Positions 35,769 through 44,928 are shown, numbered from the stretch's first letter. The stretch is 64,000 bases of DNA from an uncultured Chryseobacterium sp. (GCA_913775525.1 CAJYLH010000036.1:62001-126000), one strand, 5' to 3'. Made by a program: numbers and translations. The notes: generated from the sequence alone by a model not told the origin.

Positions 35769-37184
35769 TTAATGATAATTTTCAATTAAATCGATCAGCA
35801 GCTGTACACCGAATCCGGTCGCAGCTTTTTCTTTGGCGTAGCCCACATTTCCGAACGCAACTCCGGCAATATCAAGATGGGCCCATTTGGGATGATCTTC
35901 AATGAAATTCTGCAGGAACTTAGCCGCTATGATGCAGTCGCCGACAGGCTTCATAGAGATATTCTTAATATCTGCCACATCAGAACGGATATCCTCGTTC
36001 CAGATGTCCCATAACGGAAGGTTCCACAATCGCTGATAAGTGGCTTCTCCGCTTTTCAGCAGCAGGTTTTTAAGGGATTCATCATTAGAAAACAAAGCAC
36101 CGCAGGTATCTCCGAACATCCTTACGGAGCTTCCGGTTAGGGTGGCAAGGTCGATCAGAAGATCTGTAGTATAATTTTTAGCAAGGTAGGAGAGGCTGTC
36201 TGCAAGGATCATCCTGCCTTCGGCATCCGTATTCAGCACCTCAATCGTTTTCCCGTTGTAAGCCGTGATGACATCACTCGGAAGGAAAGCTTTCTCGGAT
36301 ATGGCATTGTCTGTGACAGGCAGTATCGCAATAATGTTTACAGGCAGCTGCATTTCGGCAGCATATATAAGGGTTCCCAAAACGGCTGTTGCACCTCCCA
36401 TATCGGATTTCATATAATGCATATTATCCGGGTTTTTAAGGGAGATTCCTCCGGTATCAAAAAGTACACATTTTCCGACCAGGCCAAATGTCTTTGCATT
36501 TTTAACATGGGTTTTATACTCCAGGATCGTGAAGGCAGCATCATAAGCGCTTCCCTGGTTGACGGATAGATAGGCGCCTAACCCCAGTTCTTCACATTTC
36601 TTCCGGTTGAAAGAAGTGTGCTTAAAACCGTATTTTTTCGCTGTATTTTTAAGATAGGTACCGAATATATCGGGCTTTTTAAGGTTTGCAGGTTTATTCA
36701 GCCATTCCTGGCAGGCGGTCTGGCCGTTGCATAACGCATGGGCACGCTGTGCAATGACATCCAGTTTTTTCTGGCTGATGTTCTGGGAATGAATTTCAAA
36801 CGCAGGATTCCAGACTGGATGGCTCTTTTCAAAAGGATATTCGTACGTTCCGGTAAGCAGACCTTTGATCCACTCTTCAAACTGCTTTTCAGTCAGGAAA
36901 TCGGCCAGAAGTAACGTGGGAACTGCTTTCAGGGTTGCCTTCTGGGTCTGGGAAAATTTCACAGCAACCTGCTGGATCTCGAAATTACGGACATCTGCTT
37001 TTCCGAGGCCGATGAAATAAGCAGTACCTTCTTCATGGACATGGATAAACACCTCATGTTTTTTCCCGCTGAAGAATGTTGAAATTCCAGGGTTGAAATT
37101 TTTATGGATTTTTGTCCATTCCTCTTCGGTGAAGAGGTGGAATACCTGTGTATAATTCCTGTTCTTTTTATTGATCAGTTTCAT
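35769..37184 (-). CDS. M17 leucyl aminopeptidase
   Basis: This 471-residue protein is an M17 metallo-aminopeptidase with the signature NTDAEGRMILADSL and the metal ligands in MKSDMGGATAVLG. The N-terminal macro-like domain is diverged, as usual. The family removes N-terminal amino acids and often works on Cys-Gly or other small dipeptides. The start at 37184 (MKLINKKNRNYTQ) is chosen over 37238; it still overlaps the esterase gene by 17 bases. In this cluster it may process a peptide product, or simply be housekeeping. Confidence 0.9.
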   Translation of the reverse strand: MKLINKKNRNYTQVFHLFTEEEWTKIHKNFNPGISTFFSGKKHEVFIHVHEEGTAYFIGLGKADVRNFEIQQVAVKFSQTQKATLKAVPTLLLADFLTEKQFEEWIKGLLTGTYEYPFEKSHPVWNPAFEIHSQNISQKKLDVIAQRAHALCNGQTACQEWLNKPANLKKPDIFGTYLKNTAKKYGFKHTSFNRKKCEELGLGAYLSVNQGSAYDAAFTILEYKTHVKNAKTFGLVGKCVLFDTGGISLKNPDNMHYMKSDMGGATAVLGTLIYAAEMQLPVNIIAILPVTDNAISEKAFLPSDVITAYNGKTIEVLNTDAEGRMILADSLSYLAKNYTTDLLIDLATLTGSSVRMFGDTCGALFSNDESLKNLLLKSGEATYQRLWNLPLWDIWNEDIRSDVADIKNISMKPVGDCIIAAKFLQNFIEDHPKWAHLDIAGVAFGNVGYAKEKAATGFGVQLLIDLIENYH

Positions 37185-38313
37185 CGGAGTATTTTTTTGC
37201 GCTTTGTTGTTGGGGAGGAACTTCGGCGGGATTTTCACTGTTATCGTAAAACAGCCATTCTATGGCTCTGGGGAATTCCCTGGACCAGTAGAACTCGCTG
37301 TGGGTGCCCTCAGGATTGATGCTGGTGCGGAATTCAAAATCAAACAGATTATGGTCTTCCCATTTCTTGAGGGATTCTTCAAACGTCTGGATCCTTCGGA
37401 CCATTTTAGATCCTTCGTGGCCGCCACCATAGAGGTAAATTTTAGTTTTGAACGGCACCCGGAAATTCATCATCGGGAAATTATTGTTCGGTTCCACCCA
37501 CAAAGAAGGGGAGAAGATCAGCAGTTTTGAGTATACTTCAGGATAGAGGAAGCCACTGTAAATGCTGATGAGCGCACCCAGTGAACTGCCGCCGATTCCC
37601 GTATTATCACGGTCCTTCAATGTGCGGTATTGCTGATCGATATAAGGTTTTAAGGTATCGGTAATGAAGCGGATGTATTTTTTACCTTCTGAACCGTTTG
37701 AAACATGGTCATTATCAAAAATATATTCCTTGATGCGGTCCTTGCTTCCGTGGTCTACGGCAATAACGATAAGGTCCCCGCGGCCGTATTCAGCCAGTAC
37801 GGATAATTTTTTATCAATTTCCCAGTTCCCGTATTCGCTTCCTTCATTAAACAGGTTCTGGGCATCCTGCAGGTAAAGTACAGGGTATTCTTTTTCAGAA
37901 GCATAATAGTCGTGGGGCAGGAGTGCCCATACTTTACGGTAGCGGTCCAGTTGCGGAATGTAAAATTGCTCTGAAACTACCTCTGCAATTGGAAAATATT
38001 CTTTCTTAAAAGGTCCCCAGTTGAGCCGCCAATTGTCTACGGTATCGGAAATCTTCCCCGCTGATTTCGGGATTCTGCGGTTCGGGGTAATATCGCCGTT
38101 TTTATCCAGTTCAACATTCTCCCATCCGCCGCGGGTAAACTTATATTCTATGTTTTCCGGCAGGCCTTCAGGGTCTTTTTCAATGCAGTAGATGCCTGAA
38201 TCCAGCGGCTTCATCCTGCACCGCTCGTCACGGGGATTCCAGCCGTTGAAATTTCCGGTGATGTAAACCGGCCTTTCATCTGTTTTTCCGGTATGCAATT
38301 CAAACCTCATCAT
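37168..38313 (-). CDS. Esterase with N-terminal glycogen-binding-like domain
   Basis: This 381-residue protein starts with a ~85-residue beta-domain of CBM48/AMPK-beta type (VYITGNFNGWNPRDE, then IEYKFTRGGWENVELD), the module used by glycogen and starch proteins. An esterase D-like alpha/beta-hydrolase follows (residues ~115-355) with nucleophile elbow GIGGSSLGA and a likely His in GTHSEFYW. Enterochelin-esterase-type proteins share this two-part layout. It is the first gene of the minus-strand cluster and is divergent from the glycogen genes, so either a carbohydrate ester or a peptide ester could be its substrate. Confidence 0.82.
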   Translation of the reverse strand: MMRFELHTGKTDERPVYITGNFNGWNPRDERCRMKPLDSGIYCIEKDPEGLPENIEYKFTRGGWENVELDKNGDITPNRRIPKSAGKISDTVDNWRLNWGPFKKEYFPIAEVVSEQFYIPQLDRYRKVWALLPHDYYASEKEYPVLYLQDAQNLFNEGSEYGNWEIDKKLSVLAEYGRGDLIVIAVDHGSKDRIKEYIFDNDHVSNGSEGKKYIRFITDTLKPYIDQQYRTLKDRDNTGIGGSSLGALISIYSGFLYPEVYSKLLIFSPSLWVEPNNNFPMMNFRVPFKTKIYLYGGGHEGSKMVRRIQTFEESLKKWEDHNLFDFEFRTSINPEGTHSEFYWSREFPRAIEWLFYDNSENPAEVPPQQQSAKKYSDETDQ

Positions 38314-38344
38314 GAGCGCTTCATAAAATTTAACCCTTAAATCT

Positions 38345-38521
38345 ATGAAAAATCTTTATAAAGAAGGGTATTTGGAATCACAAATCTCTCAAAGAAAAAA
38401 TGATATATTTGATGAGCTTTTGAAGCATAGCAGCAATGCGGCAAATATTCATCGACAGTTAACAGTCGATAATGATATTTTTCGTATTTTCAATGAAAAT
38501 ATAATACTAGATCACAACTGA
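38345..38521 (+). CDS. Small 58-codon ORF overlapping the glgB start
   Basis: An uninterrupted frame (MKNLYKEGYLESQISQRKND at the start, NENIILDHN at the end) runs from 38345 to a TGA whose last base is the A of the glgB ATG (TGATG). It fills almost the whole intergenic region. A 58-codon open frame in such AT-rich DNA is unlikely by chance, and the stop-start overlap suggests translational coupling. The product is polar, charged and without a signal peptide. I know no homologue. It could be a small regulator of glgB or a leader peptide. Confidence 0.5.
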   Translation: MKNLYKEGYLESQISQRKNDIFDELLKHSSNAANIHRQLTVDNDIFRIFNENIILDHN

Positions 38522-40470
38522 TGGATTCGGTGACAATACACAGTCTTTTTACGGAACACGATATTTATCTTTTTAAAGAAGGTAAGCATTATAAGCTGTA
38601 TGATAAATTCGGGGCACATTCCGTGGAAAGCAACGGAGTACAGGGTGTTTATTTCTCTGTCTGGGCACCCAATGCCGCAAAGGTTTCGGTAATCGGCAAT
38701 TTTAACGGCTGGAACCACAGGGAGCATATCCTATTTCCGCGCTGGGACGGCTCGGGAATCTGGGAAGGGTTTATTGCCGGACTCACCTGGGGGACTTTAT
38801 ACAAATATGCCATAGAAACCGCACATGGTGAAATCCTGGAGAAAAGTGATCCTTATGCGCTGAGTTGGGAACAGAACCTACAGGCTGCTTCACTGGTTTC
38901 TACAACCTGGTACGAATGGGAAGATAAGCAATGGCTATCTGAACGATGGAAAAAAAACAGCATTACCGCTCCTATTTCCGTCTACGAGATGCATCTGGCT
39001 TCCTGGATGAAGAATGAAAATGACCCTGAACGGGTCCTCAATTACAGGGATATTGCAGACAGACTGGTTCCATACATCCTTGAAATGGGATTCACCCATG
39101 TGGAGTTTATGCCTTTGATGGAGTATCCGTATGATCCGAGCTGGGGATACCAGATTACCGGATTTTATGCGGCAACATCACGCTTCGGTTCTCCGCAGGA
39201 CCTGATGTTCCTGATCGACCATCTCCACAAAAATAATATCGGTGTGATTCTGGACTGGGTACCGTCCCATTTTCCCGGTGATGCCAACGGGCTGCACCGT
39301 TTCGACGGTTCTTACCTGTATGAACATGAAGATCCCAGAAAAGGCTTTCATCCCGACTGGAAATCCTATATTTTCAATTACGGAAGAAATGAAGTGAAAT
39401 CTTTCCTCATTTCAAACGCGATGTTCTGGCTGGATCGCTATCATGCGGATGGATTGCGGGTGGATGCAGTAACTTCCATGCTTCACCTGGATTATTCGAG
39501 AAACGAAGGGGAATGGGAACCTAATATTTATGGTGAAAACGTTAACCTTGAAGCCAAAGCTTTCCTTCAGGAATTCAATACCGCTGTTTACGGCGAATTC
39601 GGCAACAGCATCATGACGATTGCCGAGGAAAGTTCAGATTTCCCGATGCTCACCAAGCCGGTTCATTCTGGCGGAGTAGGCTTCGGCATGAAATGGATGA
39701 TGGGATGGATGCATGATACACTGGATTATTTTAAAGAATATCCTTCAGACAGAAAATTTTTTCATCATAAGCTGACGTTTGCCTCGATGTACATGTTTAA
39801 TGAGAACTACATGATGCCTTTGTCGCATGATGAAGTGGTACATGGGAAATCCAGCCTGATTTACAAGATGGTAGGGGATGAGTGGCAGAAGTTTGCCAAT
39901 CTCCGCGCACTCTACGTTTATATGTTTACCCACCCGGGCGCAAAACTTTTATTCATGGGAAATGAGTTCGGGCAGACGCGGGAATGGAATTTCCGGCAGA
40001 GTTTGGACTGGCATTTGTTGCAATACAACGTGCACAAAGGATTGCAGGCACTGGTTAAGGATCTGAACCAACTGTACAGAACGGAAAAAGCGATGTATGA
40101 AAACCAGTTCAGCAGTGACGGTTTTGAATGGGTACAGGCCGATGACCAGGAAAATTCCGTATATATTTATCTGCGGAAAGGAAAGCAGAAGGACGATGTC
40201 TGTATGGTTATACTTAATCTTACTCCAAATGTAATGGATTATAAGATCGGGGTGGATGCAGGAACGCACTGGAAGGTGATTTTCAATTCCGATGACGAAC
40301 AGTATGCCGGAAGTGGCGTACATCCGGAGATTTTCCGGGAAGATGATGAAGACTGGATGAATCATCCCAAATCCATCAGCATTAGGATATCCCCGCTTGC
40401 AGGGATCGTGCTGAAGAAGAAAAAGGAGAAAGCATACGCACAAAAAAGAATTAAATTACACAAAAGATAA
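38521..40470 (+). CDS. glgB: 1,4-alpha-glucan (glycogen) branching enzyme
   Basis: This 649-residue GH13 enzyme makes alpha-1,6 branches in glycogen. The N-terminal CBM48 (VYFSVWAPNAAKVSVIGNFN) precedes the (beta/alpha)8 barrel. The nucleophile is D315 in GLRVDAVTSM, the acid/base Glu is in IAEESSDFP (369-370), and the third Asp is D437 in LSHDEVVHGK. The C-terminal beta-domain is complete. The ATG overlaps the stop of a 58-codon ORF. glgA starts 7 bases after its stop, and glgC follows in the same operon. Confidence 0.96.
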   Translation: MDSVTIHSLFTEHDIYLFKEGKHYKLYDKFGAHSVESNGVQGVYFSVWAPNAAKVSVIGNFNGWNHREHILFPRWDGSGIWEGFIAGLTWGTLYKYAIETAHGEILEKSDPYALSWEQNLQAASLVSTTWYEWEDKQWLSERWKKNSITAPISVYEMHLASWMKNENDPERVLNYRDIADRLVPYILEMGFTHVEFMPLMEYPYDPSWGYQITGFYAATSRFGSPQDLMFLIDHLHKNNIGVILDWVPSHFPGDANGLHRFDGSYLYEHEDPRKGFHPDWKSYIFNYGRNEVKSFLISNAMFWLDRYHADGLRVDAVTSMLHLDYSRNEGEWEPNIYGENVNLEAKAFLQEFNTAVYGEFGNSIMTIAEESSDFPMLTKPVHSGGVGFGMKWMMGWMHDTLDYFKEYPSDRKFFHHKLTFASMYMFNENYMMPLSHDEVVHGKSSLIYKMVGDEWQKFANLRALYVYMFTHPGAKLLFMGNEFGQTREWNFRQSLDWHLLQYNVHKGLQALVKDLNQLYRTEKAMYENQFSSDGFEWVQADDQENSVYIYLRKGKQKDDVCMVILNLTPNVMDYKIGVDAGTHWKVIFNSDDEQYAGSGVHPEIFREDDEDWMNHPKSISIRISPLAGIVLKKKKEKAYAQKRIKLHKR

Positions 40471-40477
40471 AAGTATA

Positions 40478-41884
40478 ATGGTTATTTATCATCTCAGTAC
40501 GGAATGTTATCCGGTAGCAAAAGTCGGGGGACTGGCAGATGTGGTAGGAGCACTTCCGAAATATCAGAACACAATTGAACATATTGATGCAAAAGTGGTG
40601 ATGCCATGGTACAATAAGCCTTTTGTTCATGAACATGAATTTGATGTTGTTTTCGATGGCTTCATCCATCAGGGACCTCATATGCTCCAGGTCCTGGTCA
40701 TAAAGGAAAAAACCAATGTACTGGGATTTGAATTGTATATGGTAAAGATTCCCGGCCTTCTGGACAGGGATAATCCGTACGGTTACCATGATGAAAATTT
40801 TCAGTTTATTGCATTCCAGCACGCTGTACTGCACTGGCTGAGTGCCATGCAGATCCGTCCTGATGTACTGCACTGCCATGATTATCATACAGGGTTGGTG
40901 CCTTTCATGATTGAGAATTGCCCGGAATTCGGATTCCTGCGCGGGGTGAAAACCATTGCGACGATCCATAACGGGGAATACCAGGGGATGATGAGCTGGG
41001 AAATGGCGAAATATATGCCGGGATTCGATTCTTATCAATGGGGACTTCTGGACTGGAACGGGCTGATTAATCCGCTGGCATGCATGATCAAATGTTCCCA
41101 TGCCTTTACGACGGTTTCACAGGGATATCTTGAGGAACTGTATGTAAGTTTCCACGGACTGGAACATCTGATCCGTAATGAATACGGAAAAGCTTATGGC
41201 ATTATCAATGGCATTGACACCGAAGTATGGAATCCTGAGACGGATCCGATGCTGGACTATAATTTCAATATCCGTACTGCTGTAGAACAGAAAAAAAGAA
41301 ATAAGGAAAAACTCTGCAAAGAATACGGCTTGCGGCCTGAGCTTCCGCTTTTTGCCTTTATCGGAAGGTTTGCCACTGAAAAAGGAGCCGATCTTCTGCC
41401 GGATATGGTCTGGAGAAGCATTACACAGACAAGCGGCGCACTGAATATCATGATTCTCGGATCCGGCAATGCAGCGATTGAGAATAAACTGAAGGAATTT
41501 GATTATATCTATTCCAATTTTGCAGTGGACCTGGGATATAAGGAATATCTGTCTCATAAAATCTATGCATCTGCAGATTTTCTTCTGATGCCATCCAGGG
41601 TAGAACCGTGCGGACTGAACCAGATGTATTCCATGAGGTACGGATCGGTTCCGGTGGTACGCTATACAGGTGGGCTTAAGGATACGGTAAAGGATGTTTC
41701 AACAGGAGGCGCAGGACTTAATTTTACTTACGCAGGGGTAGATGATATCGTTCATGCTATGGAAAGAGCTTTGAGTATCTACAGCCGCAAAGAGATGATG
41801 AACAGCCTAATTCATGCCAATATGAGCTTTGATTTTGCCTGGGAAAAATCGGCAGAAAAATATATTGCCTTGTACAGCAGGTAA
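40478..41884 (+). CDS. glgA: Glycogen synthase
   Basis: This 468-residue GT5 enzyme extends glycogen from ADP-glucose. The N-terminal substrate loop KVGGLADVVGALP, the TIHNGEYQG segment, the central GIINGIDTEVWNP and the C-terminal RVEPCGLNQMYSMRYG (with the Glu that holds the sugar nucleotide) are all present. It lies directly after glgB and 2 bases before a lipoprotein gene. Confidence 0.95.
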   Translation: MVIYHLSTECYPVAKVGGLADVVGALPKYQNTIEHIDAKVVMPWYNKPFVHEHEFDVVFDGFIHQGPHMLQVLVIKEKTNVLGFELYMVKIPGLLDRDNPYGYHDENFQFIAFQHAVLHWLSAMQIRPDVLHCHDYHTGLVPFMIENCPEFGFLRGVKTIATIHNGEYQGMMSWEMAKYMPGFDSYQWGLLDWNGLINPLACMIKCSHAFTTVSQGYLEELYVSFHGLEHLIRNEYGKAYGIINGIDTEVWNPETDPMLDYNFNIRTAVEQKKRNKEKLCKEYGLRPELPLFAFIGRFATEKGADLLPDMVWRSITQTSGALNIMILGSGNAAIENKLKEFDYIYSNFAVDLGYKEYLSHKIYASADFLLMPSRVEPCGLNQMYSMRYGSVPVVRYTGGLKDTVKDVSTGGAGLNFTYAGVDDIVHAMERALSIYSRKEMMNSLIHANMSFDFAWEKSAEKYIALYSR

Positions 41885-41886
41885 TC

Positions 41887-42420
41887 ATGTACAGGGGGCT
41901 CATTTGTTTTGTGCTTTGTATTGGATTGATCTCCTGCAGGAAGACAAGAGTTAAAGACAGCACGGGATATTACAGGATTCTGGGTTACGGATATCCTAAT
42001 ACAGCTGCTACGGAAGCCAGAGCCGCAATTTCCGATTACTGGAAAATAAAATATGATGCAGTTGCAGAATGTATGGTTGATGAGAAATTAATGGATAGTG
42101 TTAACACAATGAACGAGGCAACCTATACAGCACTTGAACAGAAATATGGAAAAAACTGGAAGGTAAGGTACGATCAAGATATCAGGAATTATCCGTTGAC
42201 AAGCGCAACGATTATGGATATTCTGATCACCAACAACATGTTTCGGAAAGAATTGGAGAAATATTGTATAAAAACAGATAATGTAGACAAAATGGTAAGA
42301 ATGTTGAAGGATAATGCGTATGAAGTTACCATCTGTAATGAAGAACTTAAAGCTAATAACGAAAGATGCTTTACGGTGCAGGTAGATACCGGAAGCAGGA
42401 CAGTAAACTTAATAAAATAA
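41887..42420 (+). CDS. Putative lipoprotein of unknown function inside the glycogen operon
   Basis: This 177-residue protein starts with a short lipoprotein signal peptide ending in the lipobox-like LISC (cysteine near residue 17). The mature part is polar, with no recognised motif. It begins 2 bases after glgA and ends 13 bases before glgC, so it is in the same transcript. A membrane lipoprotein is unexpected between two cytoplasmic enzymes of glycogen synthesis; it may be an operon passenger. Confidence 0.7.
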   Translation: MYRGLICFVLCIGLISCRKTRVKDSTGYYRILGYGYPNTAATEARAAISDYWKIKYDAVAECMVDEKLMDSVNTMNEATYTALEQKYGKNWKVRYDQDIRNYPLTSATIMDILITNNMFRKELEKYCIKTDNVDKMVRMLKDNAYEVTICNEELKANNERCFTVQVDTGSRTVNLIK

Positions 42421-42433
42421 ACGCAAGATATTT

Positions 42434-43702
42434 ATGAAACGCAATGTCATTTCCATTGTTTTAGGCGGAGGCCGGGGAACAAGATTATTCCCTCTTACCT
42501 ATACCAGATCAAAGCCGGCAGTTCCAATCGCCGGAAAATACAGGCTCGTAGATATTCCTATTTCCAACTGCCTGAATTCAGGATTGAATAAAATCCTGGT
42601 GTTAACCCAGTTTAATTCAGCCTCATTAAATTCGCATATTAAAAATTCTTACCATTTTGATATTTTCAGCAAAGGTTTCGTAGACATCCTCGCTGCCGAA
42701 CAGAATGTGGAAAATGAAAGCTGGTACCAGGGAACAGCAGATGCAGTCAGACAATCCATGAAACATTTGGAAAAGTATGATTATGACCATATTTTAATTC
42801 TTTCGGGAGACCAGCTGTACCAGATGGATTTCAGGGAAATGCTGGATTTCCATATGGAAAAAGGCGGTGATGTTACCATTGCTACGATTCCTGTAAATGC
42901 CAAAGATGCTACCGGCTTCGGAATCTTAAAGTCTGATGATGAAGGAAATATCACTTCTTTCTGGGAAAAACCGGCTTATGATGAGTTAGGTGATCTCAAG
43001 TCTGAAGTGTCAGAAGAAAACAAGCATCTGGGTAAAGAATATCTTGCTTCCATGGGAATCTATATTTTCAATAAAAACATCCTCAAAAAGATGTTTGAAG
43101 AAGGAGCAGGAGATGATTTCGGAAAAGATATCATCCCCAACTCCATTGGGAAATATACTACACTGAGTTACCAGTATGAAGGCTACTGGACAGATATAGG
43201 AACCATTGAGTCTTTTTATGAAGCTAACCTGGATCTTTGCCAGGACTTCCCTAAATTCAACTTATTTTCCACATCGCCGATCTATACCAGAGCAAGAATG
43301 CTTCCGCCGTCTAAAATCAACGGATCTTACGTAAGCAAAGCGGTTTTTGGAGACGGATGTATCATCATGGCAGATAAGATAGAGAATTCTGTTATCGGTA
43401 ACCGGATGAGGATCGATAAAGGAAGTACCATTGTTAATTCCTATGTAATGGGTGCTGATTTCTATCAGACTACAGCAGATATCGTTTCCAATGATAAAAC
43501 CGGTTTCCCGAATATGGGCATCGGCAAGTACTGTTACATAGAAAAAGCCATTATCGATAAAAACTGCTATATTGGAGATAACGTAAGGATTATTGGCGGC
43601 AGGCACCTTGAAGATGGGGATTACGGAACGCATGCCGTACAGGACGGTATTGTGGTGGTTAAAAAGGGAGCTGTTCTGCCTGCGGGAACCCATATCGGAT
43701 AA
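42434..43702 (+). CDS. glgC: Glucose-1-phosphate adenylyltransferase
   Basis: This 422-residue protein makes ADP-glucose, the donor for GlgA. The nucleotidyltransferase signature GGGRGTRLFPLT is at residues 11-22, followed by SGDQLYQMD and a catalytic-type FWEKP segment. The C-terminal ~130 residues form the left-handed beta-helix (GDGCIIMADKIENSVIGNR; YCYIEKAIIDKNCYIG). It completes the glgB-glgA-lipoprotein-glgC operon and is followed by a terminator. Confidence 0.95.
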   Translation: MKRNVISIVLGGGRGTRLFPLTYTRSKPAVPIAGKYRLVDIPISNCLNSGLNKILVLTQFNSASLNSHIKNSYHFDIFSKGFVDILAAEQNVENESWYQGTADAVRQSMKHLEKYDYDHILILSGDQLYQMDFREMLDFHMEKGGDVTIATIPVNAKDATGFGILKSDDEGNITSFWEKPAYDELGDLKSEVSEENKHLGKEYLASMGIYIFNKNILKKMFEEGAGDDFGKDIIPNSIGKYTTLSYQYEGYWTDIGTIESFYEANLDLCQDFPKFNLFSTSPIYTRARMLPPSKINGSYVSKAVFGDGCIIMADKIENSVIGNRMRIDKGSTIVNSYVMGADFYQTTADIVSNDKTGFPNMGIGKYCYIEKAIIDKNCYIGDNVRIIGGRHLEDGDYGTHAVQDGIVVVKKGAVLPAGTHIG

Positions 43703-43727
43703 GAAATGTACGTATAATTATAACAAG

Positions 43728-43755
43728 AGTGATCAGATATTGGTCACTTTTTTTA
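43728..43755 (+). terminator. Terminator of the glycogen operon
   Basis: 7-bp stem (AGTGATC with GGTCACT, one G-T pair), loop AGATATT, followed by seven T. The next promoter's TTG overlaps this hairpin. Confidence 0.8.
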
Positions 43756-43770
43756 TTTGTCTTACTTTTG
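43740..43770 (+). promoter_or_regulatory. Promoter of the SRPBCC gene, overlapping the glgC terminator
   Basis: TTG (43740-43742), 20 bases, TACTTTTG (43763-43770). The ATG at 43775 starts 4 bases later, so the transcript should be leaderless or nearly so. Confidence 0.6.
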
Positions 43771-43774
43771 TGTG

Positions 43775-44815
43775 ATGCGTGTTTTCAGAATCTTAAGTGT
43801 AATTGTGGTTATCCTGGTCGGGGCTTATGCCCTCTCCATGTATTATTTTGTTGATGAAAGCAAGAGCTTTACCATCGAAAAAGAAATTGACTATCCGGTA
43901 GATAAAGTCTTTTCACAGTTCAATAATTTACAGAGCTTCACCCGCTGGAACAACTTTTTCAGCAGCTCTCCTTCCATTGATATTGATTATTATACACCTT
44001 ACGAAGGACAGGGAAGCTCGATAAGCTATGTAGATCCTAAAAATGAAACCGATGGCGAAATGTTTATCCGGTATGAAAATCCGGGTAAAACCCTGAGATA
44101 CCAGCTTTTTGAGGACCGCAATGAAAACCCGACTTTGGTGGATGTAAAATTTAAATCCCTATCGCCACAGAAAACAAGCATTACCTGGCGTGTTCATACG
44201 CCTAAACTTTCGCTTTTCAGGCGGGTAGAAAATTTCTGGACCGAAGACCGCTTTGCCGATAATATTGACAAAAGCATGGCTAAGCTTAAAGACGTCCTGG
44301 GTAATAAGGTTGAAAAAGACAATCAGCTGGCTTCCATCAAGTATGACAGCCTGATGACAGAAAAAGACGAATCCCAACTGCTGTTAGGAGTTAATGTAAG
44401 CGCGTCGAATAAAAAAGACGCCCTGTACAAAAATATTGTCATGAACTACAATAAGGTGTACAATTATGTAACAATGGACCTGGGTAAGAAAGATGATGAA
44501 TTCGGGTATGCCGTCCTGGTTACCGATGCCGATAATTACAAGGACAAAGAAGTATCTTATTTTATGGGGATTCCGCTGTCTAACAAGACCGGAGTCAGCG
44601 ACAATAATTTCAGTTTCAAGACGATTAATGCGACGGAAAATTACGTCATGTATTATAAAGGGACCTATGCCGGAAGGGTGAAAGCAATTCAGCAGCTGAT
44701 CCAGCAGGCGAAGAAGAATGAAATGCGTTTCGGGGACATCCGCCAGATGTTTATAGAACGCCCTCTGGAAGACCAGGAAGTCAATATGAAACTGTCTCTC
44801 TCTGTCTATAAATAG
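43775..44815 (+). CDS. SRPBCC-fold membrane-anchored protein
   Basis: This 346-residue protein has one N-terminal membrane segment (residues 2-22) and then a START/SRPBCC-like ligand-binding domain (residues ~30-145; YPVDKVFSQFNNLQSFTRW is the typical opening). A GyrI-like second half with repeated strands follows. It may bind a hydrophobic ligand in the periplasm. An upstream ATG at 43757 lies before the -7 element, so the start at 43775 is preferred. It is transcribed alone. Confidence 0.75.
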   Translation: MRVFRILSVIVVILVGAYALSMYYFVDESKSFTIEKEIDYPVDKVFSQFNNLQSFTRWNNFFSSSPSIDIDYYTPYEGQGSSISYVDPKNETDGEMFIRYENPGKTLRYQLFEDRNENPTLVDVKFKSLSPQKTSITWRVHTPKLSLFRRVENFWTEDRFADNIDKSMAKLKDVLGNKVEKDNQLASIKYDSLMTEKDESQLLLGVNVSASNKKDALYKNIVMNYNKVYNYVTMDLGKKDDEFGYAVLVTDADNYKDKEVSYFMGIPLSNKTGVSDNNFSFKTINATENYVMYYKGTYAGRVKAIQQLIQQAKKNEMRFGDIRQMFIERPLEDQEVNMKLSLSVYK

Positions 44816-44874
44816 TTTCTGTATCCATAGTTTTTTTTAATGGTTTGAGCCTGTGCCACCTCGGTTTTTTTTAT

Positions 44875-44882
44875 TACATTTG
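44875..44882 (+). promoter_or_regulatory. -7 element upstream of sucA
   Basis: TACATTTG, 46 bases before the sucA ATG; no clear TTG at the right distance. Confidence 0.45.
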
Positions 44883-44928
44883 AAGATTAATTCGACAAAC
44901 AAATTTTAATAATAGATAAACTGTAATA

